Origin: Pyrenophora tritici-repentis
Taxonomy: Eukaryota; Ascomycota; Dothideomycetes; Pleosporales; Pleosporaceae
Direction of reading: 5' to 3'
Assembly: GCF_003171515.1 (NCBI RefSeq)
Contig: NC_089393.1
Span: forward strand, 496,001 to 560,000
DNA: 64,000 nt
Shown here: in pieces, positions 56,201 to 64,000 of the stretch
Layout of the letters: each line of letters begins with the position of its first letter
How positions within the stretch are numbered: the first letter of the stretch is position 1
Made by a program: the position numbers and the translations under genes
Notes under the pieces: model-generated
What the model saw: only the letters and a program-made list of their open reading frames with translations
What the model was told of the DNA's origin: nothing
Database searches by the model: none

Positions 56201-56291
56201 TGATTCCTTCTTGAATCTAAGTCCTTCGTGACTTGGGTGGATGTTTTGATTCCTTCTTGAATCTGAGTCCTTCGTGACTCGGGTAGGTGTT
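56201..56291. repeat. 46-bp direct duplication in the Copia-2 leader
   Basis: TGATTCCTTCTTGAATCT begins copies at 56,201 and 56,247. They differ at a few bases. Confidence 0.85.
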
Positions 56292-56313
56292 TGAAAACAA
56301 TAACGTTGGGTTA

Positions 56314-56332
56314 GGCAACCGGGCTCATAACC
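56314..56332 (-). promoter_or_regulatory. Copia-2 primer-binding site (half-tRNA, initiator Met)
   Basis: Right after the 5' LTR the element reads GGTTATGAGCCCGGTTGCC. This is complementary to the anticodon stem-loop of initiator tRNA-Met (GGGCTCATAACC), not to a tRNA 3' end. Priming by an internal tRNA-iMet half is known for Copia elements. Confidence 0.8.
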
Positions 56333-56567
56333 TGTTAGAACAAGGTCTCCTCTGGTGGTATGACTACCATAGGCGACCGAGTAGAGGTACGAAAGGTAAC
56401 CCTGTATTGGATTGAACTTCACTAAGAGCTATTGTTCTATCTACTTGTTGTTATGATGATCTTAGGACGTACATGACAGATCATCATTCCGCGTCGGTCC
56501 TTCTGCTCGGGCTTACTCCACGAACCTCACCTCGCCGACCTGGACTGAACCTAACATATTCTTAACA
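56333..56567 (-). repeat. Copia-2 5' LTR
   Basis: 235 bp, identical by eye to the 3' copy. It should hold the element's promoter. Confidence 0.95.
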
Positions 56568-56572
56568 ACTTG

Positions 56573-57147
56573 CCTATTTTTCTGTCTGTCTGTCTGTCTG
56601 TCGAATTACCGTGTGTTGAGATAGTAGCTTGGTCGGATGAAGTAACGAACGCGGTCGATGTCGTTGATCATGATGAGAAACGGGTCGGTGGAAGGGCGGA
56701 GCGGGTATGCGGGATGGGGACACGGTACGGGGGTAACGGGAATGTAGATTGCGGGTACCACGCATCAACCCTACGGCATATATACTAGCTTCCGTTCTCT
56801 AATATAGATGCGGATGCGCATGTGATTGTGCAACGGTAGAATTGAGGCGTTGGTACCACAGTGTTACATTGAGTACCATGTAGAAGGGAGACGAGTCAAG
56901 TACTGTAGATGAAGGCATGTGGGAGGATCAGGGGGTTTAGTAGGAGATGAAAAAGCGAGATAGAGTGGAGGGTGATGATGGGGGGAAGTGTAGGTAGAGG
57001 GGAAGAGTGTAGCGGGTGAGTAGAGTAGATAGATTGGGGCCGACTGGGACTAGTTAGGGGTGATGGGAAAAATGATACATCTACTATGAAATACATATCC
57101 TTTTTTGCATGCTTAGAAACTTCAAACTAGACTCCTTGCTCACTTGA
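56573..57147. other. Spacer right of the transposon cluster
   Basis: Contains a (TGTC)n run near 56,582-56,601 and short ORFs on both strands. No gene is supported. Confidence 0.5.
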
Positions 57148-57798
57148 TTGATGGAAATGCATTTTCCATGCTATTATTATGCTTCCCCCGAGGACCCATC
57201 GCCCCATAACCCTCCGCCTAAGCATGATTCTCTACATATCATCCTGACATTCTACTTCCCCTCCTCTACTATCTTGCCCTCGCCGTCCATCCCCACTTCA
57301 ACACACACCTTCACCCTCCCCTACACCCTCTACACCCACTACTCCGCCATACACGACCTCCTCAACCTTCTCCGCGACGACGGCATCCTCGTCCGATCAC
57401 TCTGGGATTTAGACAACGACACACTTGTGGGAAGTGGAGATTGGCATGCTAGAGTTAGACCGGGGTGGAGGGTTGGTGTATGGTGTGTTGATGGTGATGT
57501 CAAAGTGTTGGGTAGGAAAGGAGGATGTGGGAGATGGTGCTGGGGAGAGGGTTGCTGGGGGAGATGTTGGAGCTGGTGCTGGTGGAATCGTTACAGTGGA
57601 GAAGTTGAGGATGAAGACGGCGATGATGAAGATTGTGCAGGTAACAAATGGTGGTTTAAACGGTGGAGGGATAGAGTGGAAAGTGTGACACTGCATCAGC
57701 GGGACCTTGCATCTGAAGAACCGACGACACGTATGATCGTGATTTATCTCGCTTCCATGCTAGTTCTCATCATCATGATAAATATACATCCACATTGA
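57148..57798 (+). CDS. Hypothetical protein, uncertain
   Basis: 216 codons in one frame. The first half (HIILTFYFPS...FTLPYTLYTHYSAIHDLLNLLRDDGILVR, then SGDWHARVRPGWRVGVW) resembles the strand-helix-strand pattern of fungal ubiquitin-like (ULD-type) domains, where a WR..VRPGW..-like end is common. After about residue 115 the sequence becomes Gly/Trp/Cys-rich and odd, which may be an unspliced intron or non-coding sequence. A hydrophobic segment (IVIYLASMLVLIIMI) is near the end. The domain guess is weak. Confidence 0.35.
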   Translation: MMEMHFPCYYYASPEDPSPHNPPPKHDSLHIILTFYFPSSTILPSPSIPTSTHTFTLPYTLYTHYSAIHDLLNLLRDDGILVRSLWDLDNDTLVGSGDWHARVRPGWRVGVWCVDGDVKVLGRKGGCGRWCWGEGCWGRCWSWCWWNRYSGEVEDEDGDDEDCAGNKWWFKRWRDRVESVTLHQRDLASEEPTTRMIVIYLASMLVLIIMINIHPH

Positions 57799-58249
57799 AA
57801 GACGTAGATTCAGTAAAACGAGTGTGGGTGTCGGATTACAGATATCAACGATATCTCAGCCACGCGATCGGCCGCACTAATCTCGGTCACGCGGACAGGC
57901 GCACTGATCGCGGCGTCCGAGCAGCGCTCAGACCAGACCTCCTATATCTAGCTCTTCCATAGTTCTCCTTCGCAAGACAATCAATCAGAACCATCACCGA
58001 ACAGAATGCATTCCTAGTTATCGTTATTTCCTTTCAGCACTAGTGCTACAGCCCTACCAACAGTGGGGGTTTTATTCTTGCTACCTAACTATGACATCTT
58101 TTGTCTTCCTGTGTATTTGACGATTTTTTTGGGTACTTTCTATTTTCTTGGTACAAAAAGACAACGCGATATTCAAACTCTGCTCTTTCTTGCTTGGCCT
58201 TTGAGGGCCCCATGTTGAGAGTGCAACGCTTGTTTGGGAAACAGAGAAA
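57799..58249. other. Intergenic spacer
   Basis: The 3' flanks of two convergent genes. Near 57,856-57,900 there are GCGATCGGCCGC and ACGCGGACAGGCGC stretches, but no repeat or gene is clear. Confidence 0.45.
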
Positions 58250-61228
58250 TTATAGGTTGATACCCTCACGGCCTAGCTCTGCAGCCGCTGCATTGAACTC
58301 CATGACGCGGCGAGCAATTTCAGGGTCCCATCTGGAGTACTCATCATCATCGTCATCATCATTATCGTGATCGTGATCGTGATCGTGATCGTGATCGTGA
58401 TCGTGATCGTGATCGTGATCGTGATTGTGATTGTGATTGTGATCGTGATCGTGATTGTGATCGTGATCGTCACCGTCACCTGCCAGGCGGTGGGCTACCA
58501 TGTGGTGGAGTTGTTCAGGACGAATTTCCAAGCACCTCGATATTACCGCATTTATATGTTCCCCCCAAGCCCACATGATCTTGGCATCCTTTAACACCTG
58601 TCCCGGCCAATTGCCATACAGGTGTACAAAGTCGACGGGACTAAAGGAGTGGAAGAAGATTTTGCTGTCTGTCGCCATTCGGCTGAGACATACATCTCCT
58701 CCCCTCGCCAAGTGCTCGTTGACTTGGGTTTGAGGCAGCATAGAAAAGATGCCCAGGTTGTTTGGGGGTGGCTTTGCCTTTTCGAATATCGTGGCTTGTA
58801 TGGCGATGTGAACCTTGCGAAGATGAATGGCAAATTTGGGGTCATCTTTGGCAATGCATTCCCAATGATGCTCGTCTGCAGCGGCTTCCTCGAGAATGTA
58901 GACACCCAAGTAAGGGGTCAAGCTCTTCTTCTTATCCCATTTGGTATCCTTACTGAAGGAACTCACTATCCTTGACCAAATCTTTCCGCATTGGTCTTGG
59001 AGCGCTTGCCAGCTGAAGTAAAGGTCTGTAGCATCACCCTCAAGCCAACTTGAGAGATCACGCAAGAGAGTAGTGGGCCCGTTATCACTACCAGGGTGGT
59101 ACTCGCAGCGACCACGTCTCTCAGATGCGAATTTCTCGTCAAGTTCTTCAGGTGTGAGACGAAGCTTCTTGGCCAAACGAGCCATTTCGGTTGGAGACCG
59201 CATGGTGCTGAAAAGGTTCCTGACTTGGGTGTCGATGGACGCGGCGTTTGCCGCCGTCCCAAAGCTCCGTTCGCGGAAAATCGGAGCAAGAATGCTGGGG
59301 TCCTGTATCCAACGGCTATTCTTGGGCTTCAAGGATCGTCCCCGCGCTGCATTTTTGGCTTTTTCACTCATTCTTTCCTCACGAGCTTGGTCAGCACGAG
59401 ACTGGCCCATCATGAGCTTCACTTTTCGCACACACTCCTCAAACGTCTTGGGAACACCCCCAAAGAAGATATGGGCCTCGTCTTGTTGGTATATCAGATA
59501 CTCCATGTCGGGCCATTTTGGCGAGTCGGGAGCAATAAGACGAGTAGCTTTGTACAGATGGGCCATCATACACATTTCACCGGCCACGCGCTCAAGGTTG
59601 TGCCCGGTTGTGTTGAGTTCCAAGTAGGCATCGTACATGAGCAGTCCACAGCGAATAGGATTAGGCTTCAAGGTATCGCATGGATCCTTGGCAAGCTCCT
59701 GGTTGTATTTGAGGTTGTGCGTCATGTCCACTCGAAGTTCTTCAATGCGCTCGTCGGTAAATGGCGAAGACGACTTGCACGTAAAGACCTCGTTGTATGA
59801 GATTTCCTTATCCAGACGCTCTTGTAGCTCCCATAGTGGCTTCTGGGCGTCTTCTTCGCCTATGACATCCTGAATGTCGAGGAGAAGTTGCATGCCAAAC
59901 TGAGGCCGAGTTAGTGGTATCTCACATGGGGTCGTACTCTAGGGCTACTTACGGTCGTCCACAGAGGAACTTCGTTGTGTTTGAACATGTGGTCCATGCC
60001 GCGGGTGACCTCATCTATTGCTATAGTGTCATGATGTTTGGTTGTGAAATGCCGGAATGTCTGGCACAGTTTGACCGTGCGCATGGTATCCTTGTGAACA
60101 CCTCCGACGGGTTCGAAGGCGGTCTCGCTAATGCTTGGAATGCAGGGTTTCTTGCATTTCCTGCATGTAATTACATCGTACAGATAGTATTTCAACCCTG
60201 AGTAGACGGGCCAAAAGCACCAATAAACCTGGGAGCAATCGTGGGCGCCAGGCATCATTAGGCCACTGGGGAACAAGAAATCATGAAGCTCCTCTTCGCC
60301 ATGCAAATCGTCCCCATGCTGGGTCGTCAAGAGGAGTGCAGGGAGTACCCTTACAGGGAACCTCTTGCTTGGGTATTTCTTCGGGCGCTTGAGAGTTAAT
60401 TCAAACTCGGACTCAGCATGACGAACGAGGTCGATAGCCGTGTTTACGACGATGGATGCATGTGCCATGTCAACTCTGTTGTTTTTGTAATCCCACCAAG
60501 TTTGTTGTACGATATCGCGGAGCTCGTGCAAGTTGGTCAGAAAGGATTGAATAGCGAAGAAGAACTCAGCTTCGAGCTCAGACTCATCCTGATAGACCTC
60601 AACGAGGTTGACGGGTGGAAGAGAGTCTAGGGGGTCCTCTGGCCTTGCAGCCGGTTCGCCCTGTTCCCCTGCATCGTCGGCCACGTTGTCACCGTCCACA
60701 GCAAGGCTAGAAAAAGCGTTGGTCATATCTCGCTTTGAATCGAGATCCGATGCCTGGCGACGTCGGCCAGGTCCGGAGGCTTGCCGTGGCCGTTCACGAA
60801 CGAGTGGTTGGAGGATTTGAGCAGCATTGCTTAGGATGTCGATGAAATGAGCATGCGTCTGATTGCTCTGCTCGATAGGCTGCTGATGCTTGTCGCGAGA
60901 TGAACTGATCCAGGCCGCAGCTTTTTTTCGAGCTTCAATGACGCGCTTAAACAACTTGGTGAGGGCGCCCGGGACAGAAATCCTTGGGGTATGATTCGCG
61001 ATAGCCTCGGCCATAGGGACAAAGTCTCCGACTTTGATGCGATGACTTCCTTTCTCAACTGCTTGTCCATTCGGATACGTATATTGGAATCCGGCTTTCT
61101 TGGCCGTATCCGCAAGCCATCCCGCAATATATTCTAAGAAAGTCAGAAACAACGAAGTTGCGATTGGGGCACAGCGTACCAGTGTCTTTCTTGTACTGCC
61201 GATAATTCGACGAAAAGAAAGAATCCAT
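58250..61228 (-). CDS. DUF6604-type hypothetical protein with His-Asp repeat
   Basis: Exons 61228-61180, 61133-59953 and 59899-58250, with introns of 46 and 53 bp, give 959 aa. The start MDSFFSSNYRQYKKDTEYIAGWLADTAKKAG and the block HAHFIDILSNAAQIL fit the fungal DUF6604 N-terminal domain (family recognised from memory). Residues about 130-180 are a disordered linker. The C-terminal half is helical and of unknown fold. Near the C-terminus a run of about 35 residues alternates Asp and His (with some Asn), then poly-Asp, and the protein ends ELGREGINL. The repeat comes from a GATCAC hexamer microsatellite and could bind metal. Biological role is unknown. Confidence 0.85.
58367..58470 (-). repeat. 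Hexanucleotide microsatellite coding for His-Asp
   Basis: About 17 copies of GTGATC (GATCAC on the coding strand), with a few GTGATT variants giving Asn. It is in frame in the DUF6604 gene. The unit length keeps the frame whatever the copy number. Confidence 0.95.
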
Positions 61229-61649
61229 GATGGATCTCAAGGGTTGGCGCTCTCTCGGACAGTAGATTTAATCGAGAAGAATATTTGTGGTGTTGGAATG
61301 AGCCAAACGACGTCTGCTTTCACGAAACAAGAACCATAAATCAACCAACTACCTAGGCCTGATGTGGGTTGACCGTCCCCGCATCCGCCACGCCAAAGGC
61401 CGCGACGAGATAGAGTGTGCGCAACATGATAGGGAACGGGCGGTCGCCTTTGAGATTTCAAACATGTCTTCTCCGTATCGCGTGAATAGTAAAAGACGCG
61501 TAGTCAGAAGCATGGGTTGTAGTTCTTAATATTGATGATTGATGTTGCATGTGATAGTGCGAGAGGTACCTGTAGCAGCAGGGATGAGCTCCCACCCCGC
61601 CCTGGGCTGGGCTGTGAGCGACAGGTCGAGCAAGCAGCTCGCGACCATC
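61229..61649. other. Divergent spacer
   Basis: Head-to-head promoter region of the DUF6604 gene (-) and the nucleotidyltransferase gene (+). No defined motif is seen. Confidence 0.45.
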
Positions 61650-62579
61650 ATGGCCGACATGGCATCGCGCGTCGCGTCGCTGAGGGCGCTGTTACCAGAC
61701 CTCGAATCGGTACTGCATTCATTTACAGATTCAGCGGCAAAGTTTCGCGTGGTGCGCACAGTCAACAGCACCACGACGCAGCCCAAGACGCTCTACATTC
61801 TCGACTCTTCCTTCAATCCGCCGTCCATTGCCCATCTCACCCTCGCCACATCGGCGTTGAAGCAATCTGTAGCGTCAGAGCAGAGTCCGTACCGGCTGCT
61901 CTTGCTGTTTAGCACGCACAATGCAGACAAGGCGCCGAGCCCCGCAAGCTTCGTGCAGCGACTTGCCATGATGACCATGTTTGCAGAGGACCTGTCACAG
62001 AGCCTCAAGACGGCCGAGCCCCCTTTGAGCCCTGAAGTCTCCAGCGTCTCCATAGATATTGGCCTCACCAAAGAGCCCTACTACAGTGACAAATCGGCTG
62101 CCATTGCCAATGCCACCCCGCCTGTGTATCCGTCCAAGCCAATTCATGTCCATCTTGTTGGCTATGACACCTTGATCCGCTTCTGCAACCCAAAGTACTA
62201 CCCTAAGCACGACCCACCCCTCTCGGCCCTAAAACCCTTCTTCGACGCCAACCACAAGCTACGTGTCACCCAGCGACCGGCAGACGCGAGCGACGAGTCC
62301 TCTAACGATTTTGGCACAACAGAGGAGCAGGCAAGATACTTGGATGACCTGAAGCTTGGAAAGCAAGAAGAAGATGGGTTTGCGCCCACATGGGGCAACA
62401 ATATCGACATGGTGCAGGCCGAGGAAGGTGTGGGCGTGAGCTCAACGCGAGTGCGAAAAGCTGCCAAGGAGGGCCAATGGGAAACAGTCGACCAACTGTG
62501 TACCGAAGGTGTGGCTACGTGGATCAAAGACCAGATACTGTACAGCGAAGATGCAAGTGGCAAGAAGATGATGAGCTGA
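61650..62579 (+). CDS. POF1/NMNAT-like nucleotidyltransferase
   Basis: 309 aa from ATG 61,650. In-frame ATGs at 61,539 and 61,584 would add 37 or 22 residues, but the chosen one has the better context (ATCATGG) and the domain follows at a normal distance. Nucleotidyltransferase marks: SSFNPPSIAHLTLA (residues about 52-65, the HxGH-like loop, here S-I-A-H), LLLLFSTHNADK, HVHLVGYDTLIRF and the C-terminal SSTRVRKA (ISSTxxR motif). The family includes NMN adenylyltransferases and yeast Pof1, linked to filamentous growth and protein quality control. NAD synthesis is possible, but the altered HxGH-like loop resembles Pof1 more. Confidence 0.85.
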   Translation: MADMASRVASLRALLPDLESVLHSFTDSAAKFRVVRTVNSTTTQPKTLYILDSSFNPPSIAHLTLATSALKQSVASEQSPYRLLLLFSTHNADKAPSPASFVQRLAMMTMFAEDLSQSLKTAEPPLSPEVSSVSIDIGLTKEPYYSDKSAAIANATPPVYPSKPIHVHLVGYDTLIRFCNPKYYPKHDPPLSALKPFFDANHKLRVTQRPADASDESSNDFGTTEEQARYLDDLKLGKQEEDGFAPTWGNNIDMVQAEEGVGVSSTRVRKAAKEGQWETVDQLCTEGVATWIKDQILYSEDASGKKMMS

Positions 62580-63001
62580 GCAGTATTGGTAGGCAAGCGC
62601 CAATGGTAGCTCAGTCGGAGTCATACATTTGGGAAGCATTGCAGTGACGACTTGAGCCATGGCAATCACTCCTTCTTCGTCTGTATGCCCACAGTATCAG
62701 ACATGCAGTCATGACTAATAGTATGGGATGAAAGGTGCGCCCATTTCAGCCGTCATGCACGACCCACCATCTCCTCAACTCGCCGTGCATGAAGTGCGTC
62801 TTTTTGTAATTTTGAAGCCCTTGATTGCCCTGTTCTGTACTGTGTTGCTTTGCTTAACTTTGCCGCGTCATGTGGTTGTGAGCTTCCTTCCTGGCTTGCG
62901 TTGTTGTAGGAGGTACTCCGCGTGGAAACAGACGTCAGTCAACAAACAGCAAACTCCAAACCAAAGGCCAACCTCAACTATCCATCCTCCGCTTGCTCAT
63001 C
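62580..63001. other. Intergenic spacer
   Basis: Between the nucleotidyltransferase stop and the ATG of the last gene. A longer ORF here (62,728-63,177) overlaps the next gene in another frame and is not supported. Confidence 0.45.
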
Positions 63002-64000
63002 ATGACAGCCAAGTTGTGCTGCACTGCCGAGCAGGAGGGTCGATCAGACTCTCCCGAGCTGCCCAATGCTCGTATCAGCCAGGCCACACCAGCGAAACGG
63101 CCTCTCTTACCAAAGGACTCCAGCTCACCAAACTCGCACTCCACGAGTGCTCGCTCAGAAGATCTCCACGAGCTTAGAGAGATCTTTCACAATGCAGGAG
63201 ACGCTGATGACGACAGAGCCATGCCCATGCCCGCCGGTCGTGCACGTTTCAGCCGCCCATCGATGCAGAGCATCCGCAGCCTGCACAAGATGACGAGCAT
63301 GCGTTCCATCATCAGACGGAAGTTCTCCAAGGACCCTTCAAACACGGCTCCTATTCTTACAGAAGACAAATACGACGTTCAGGACACCACTACCATATCC
63401 AAATCTGGTACTGTAGTCAAGCAGTCGCAACATGGGCCGCTTCAGCCACTCCACGTTACCAAAGGCGCCCTGAAGAAGGATTTGCTCAGTGACAGGAAGC
63501 CCGATCAAGGGGGGTACGACTCGGATGCTGAAGTACTTGACGACATTGCAAGGAATATCAGCAAGAAGCTACCAACCAAGCGGCCAAGCATCCATAGCAT
63601 TGACTGGACCACATCCACGGGAAGGTGGGTTGACTTCACCTCGTCTCTGCCCTTGCTCATGCATCACAGTAAAACCACATACGAGTCGTCAACAAAAGAC
63701 TGCATCAGCGCCGACCACCAAAACAACGTTCATCCTTATGATATCTCTAAGCCGCAGGCAGTGTCCCTCTCGACTCGCTTCAACCATGTCTTTAGCACGC
63801 CCAACCTACGGCCAAACACATCGGAGGAAAGGGATCGAAGGATACGACGCTCACACTCTGCTACATCAATGGGCCTGCCAAAGCCCTCTCCCATCTCACC
63901 CCTACGATTGCCGAGTCTAACAGGCAATGACTCGACAGGGATACCATGGTCTGAAGCCATGCGAGAAAGTCTTCGTCTCTCGCAGTTCCCTGTACCTCCC
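63002..64000 (+). CDS. Ser/Lys-rich disordered protein, 3' partial
   Basis: Open from ATG 63,002 (MTAKLCCTAEQEG) to the window end, 333 codons without a stop. It is rich in Ser, Pro, Lys and Arg, with a basic helix-like block SMQSIRSLHKMTSMRSIIRRKF and an acidic GYDSDAEVLDDIA. No domain is recognised. A 45-base segment at 63,625-63,669 has splice-like ends (GTGGG...CACAG) and a length divisible by three, so it could be a retained or absent intron without changing frame. The rest of the gene lies to the right. Confidence 0.65.
   Translation, partial: MTAKLCCTAEQEGRSDSPELPNARISQATPAKRPLLPKDSSSPNSHSTSARSEDLHELREIFHNAGDADDDRAMPMPAGRARFSRPSMQSIRSLHKMTSMRSIIRRKFSKDPSNTAPILTEDKYDVQDTTTISKSGTVVKQSQHGPLQPLHVTKGALKKDLLSDRKPDQGGYDSDAEVLDDIARNISKKLPTKRPSIHSIDWTTSTGRWVDFTSSLPLLMHHSKTTYESSTKDCISADHQNNVHPYDISKPQAVSLSTRFNHVFSTPNLRPNTSEERDRRIRRSHSATSMGLPKPSPISPLRLPSLTGNDSTGIPWSEAMRESLRLSQFPVPP

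Larger units (their letters stand above)
51179..56567 (-). mobile_element. Copia-2: nearly intact LTR retrotransposon
   Basis: 5,389 bp with 235-bp LTRs (51179-51413 and 56333-56567) that read as identical. They are flanked by the duplication ACTTG (51174-51178 and 56568-56572). Coding strand is minus. It has a half-tRNA primer site, a polypurine tract and one gag-pol frame with a single frameshift. It lies 8 bp past the end of the Copia-1 target duplication. Very recent insertion. Confidence 0.96.

Noticed and set aside
58367..58594. Plus-strand ORF made of Ile-Val repeats
   Set aside because: Product of the GTGATC microsatellite read on the wrong strand.
62728..63177. 149-codon ORF before the last gene
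   Set aside because: Overlaps the better-supported frame starting at 63,002 and has no domain.
1..64000. CRISPR arrays, operons and bacterial-type ribosome binding sites
   Set aside because: Gene structure is clearly eukaryotic; the only regular arrays are micro- and minisatellites.

Overview
This window looks like nuclear DNA from a filamentous ascomycete, most likely a dothideomycete of the Pleosporales type; the class is inferred from gene content, not proven. Genes are split by short introns (mostly 46-90 bp) with GTAAGT/GTATGT-type donors and CTAAC-like branch sites. The gene set is typical of such fungi: a GH5 cellulase, a DUF6604 protein, a Kelch membrane protein, fungal Copia and hAT transposons, and the fungal complex I 21.3 kDa subunit. 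I joined exons by hand from splice signals and reading frame. Every multi-exon model given below closes in frame.

Layout. 1-8.3 kb: a partial NmrA-like oxidoreductase, a secreted GH5 endoglucanase, a RING/coiled-coil protein, a complex I subunit and a doubtful small ORF. 8.3-14.0 kb: a gene-poor block ending in a 56-bp tandem repeat. 14.0-20.5 kb: three hypothetical proteins and a vacuolar-type amino-acid transporter. 21.1-26.7 kb: a cluster of three paralogous AIG1-like GTPases with identical intron positions and phases; two end in a CaaX box. 27.8-41.7 kb: a small GPI-anchored-type protein, a heat-shock-element-driven Hsp20, an FAD-linked oxidase convergent with an SDR, methionine synthase (MetE type), and a large Kelch-TM protein.

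42.0-56.6 kb is a transposon pile-up. A Copia-type element with identical 188-bp LTRs carries a 3,067-bp hAT element. That hAT element carries two different MITEs in its transposase, and a second copy of one of these MITEs sits in the Copia gag-pol. A second Copia element with identical 235-bp LTRs lies 8 bp beyond the first one's target duplication. Removing each insertion plus one target-duplication copy restores open frames of 1,710 codons (Copia-1) and 766 codons (hAT), counting the stop. The second Copia has one frameshift in a C4 run.

57-64 kb: an uncertain hypothetical protein, a DUF6604 protein with a long His-Asp repeat, a POF1/NMNAT-like nucleotidyltransferase, and the start of a Ser-rich protein that leaves the window.

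Most promising leads: the prenylated-looking GTPase trio, and the youth and order of the nested transposition, including MITE copies that differ by a single base. No tRNA, rRNA or CRISPR array was seen.
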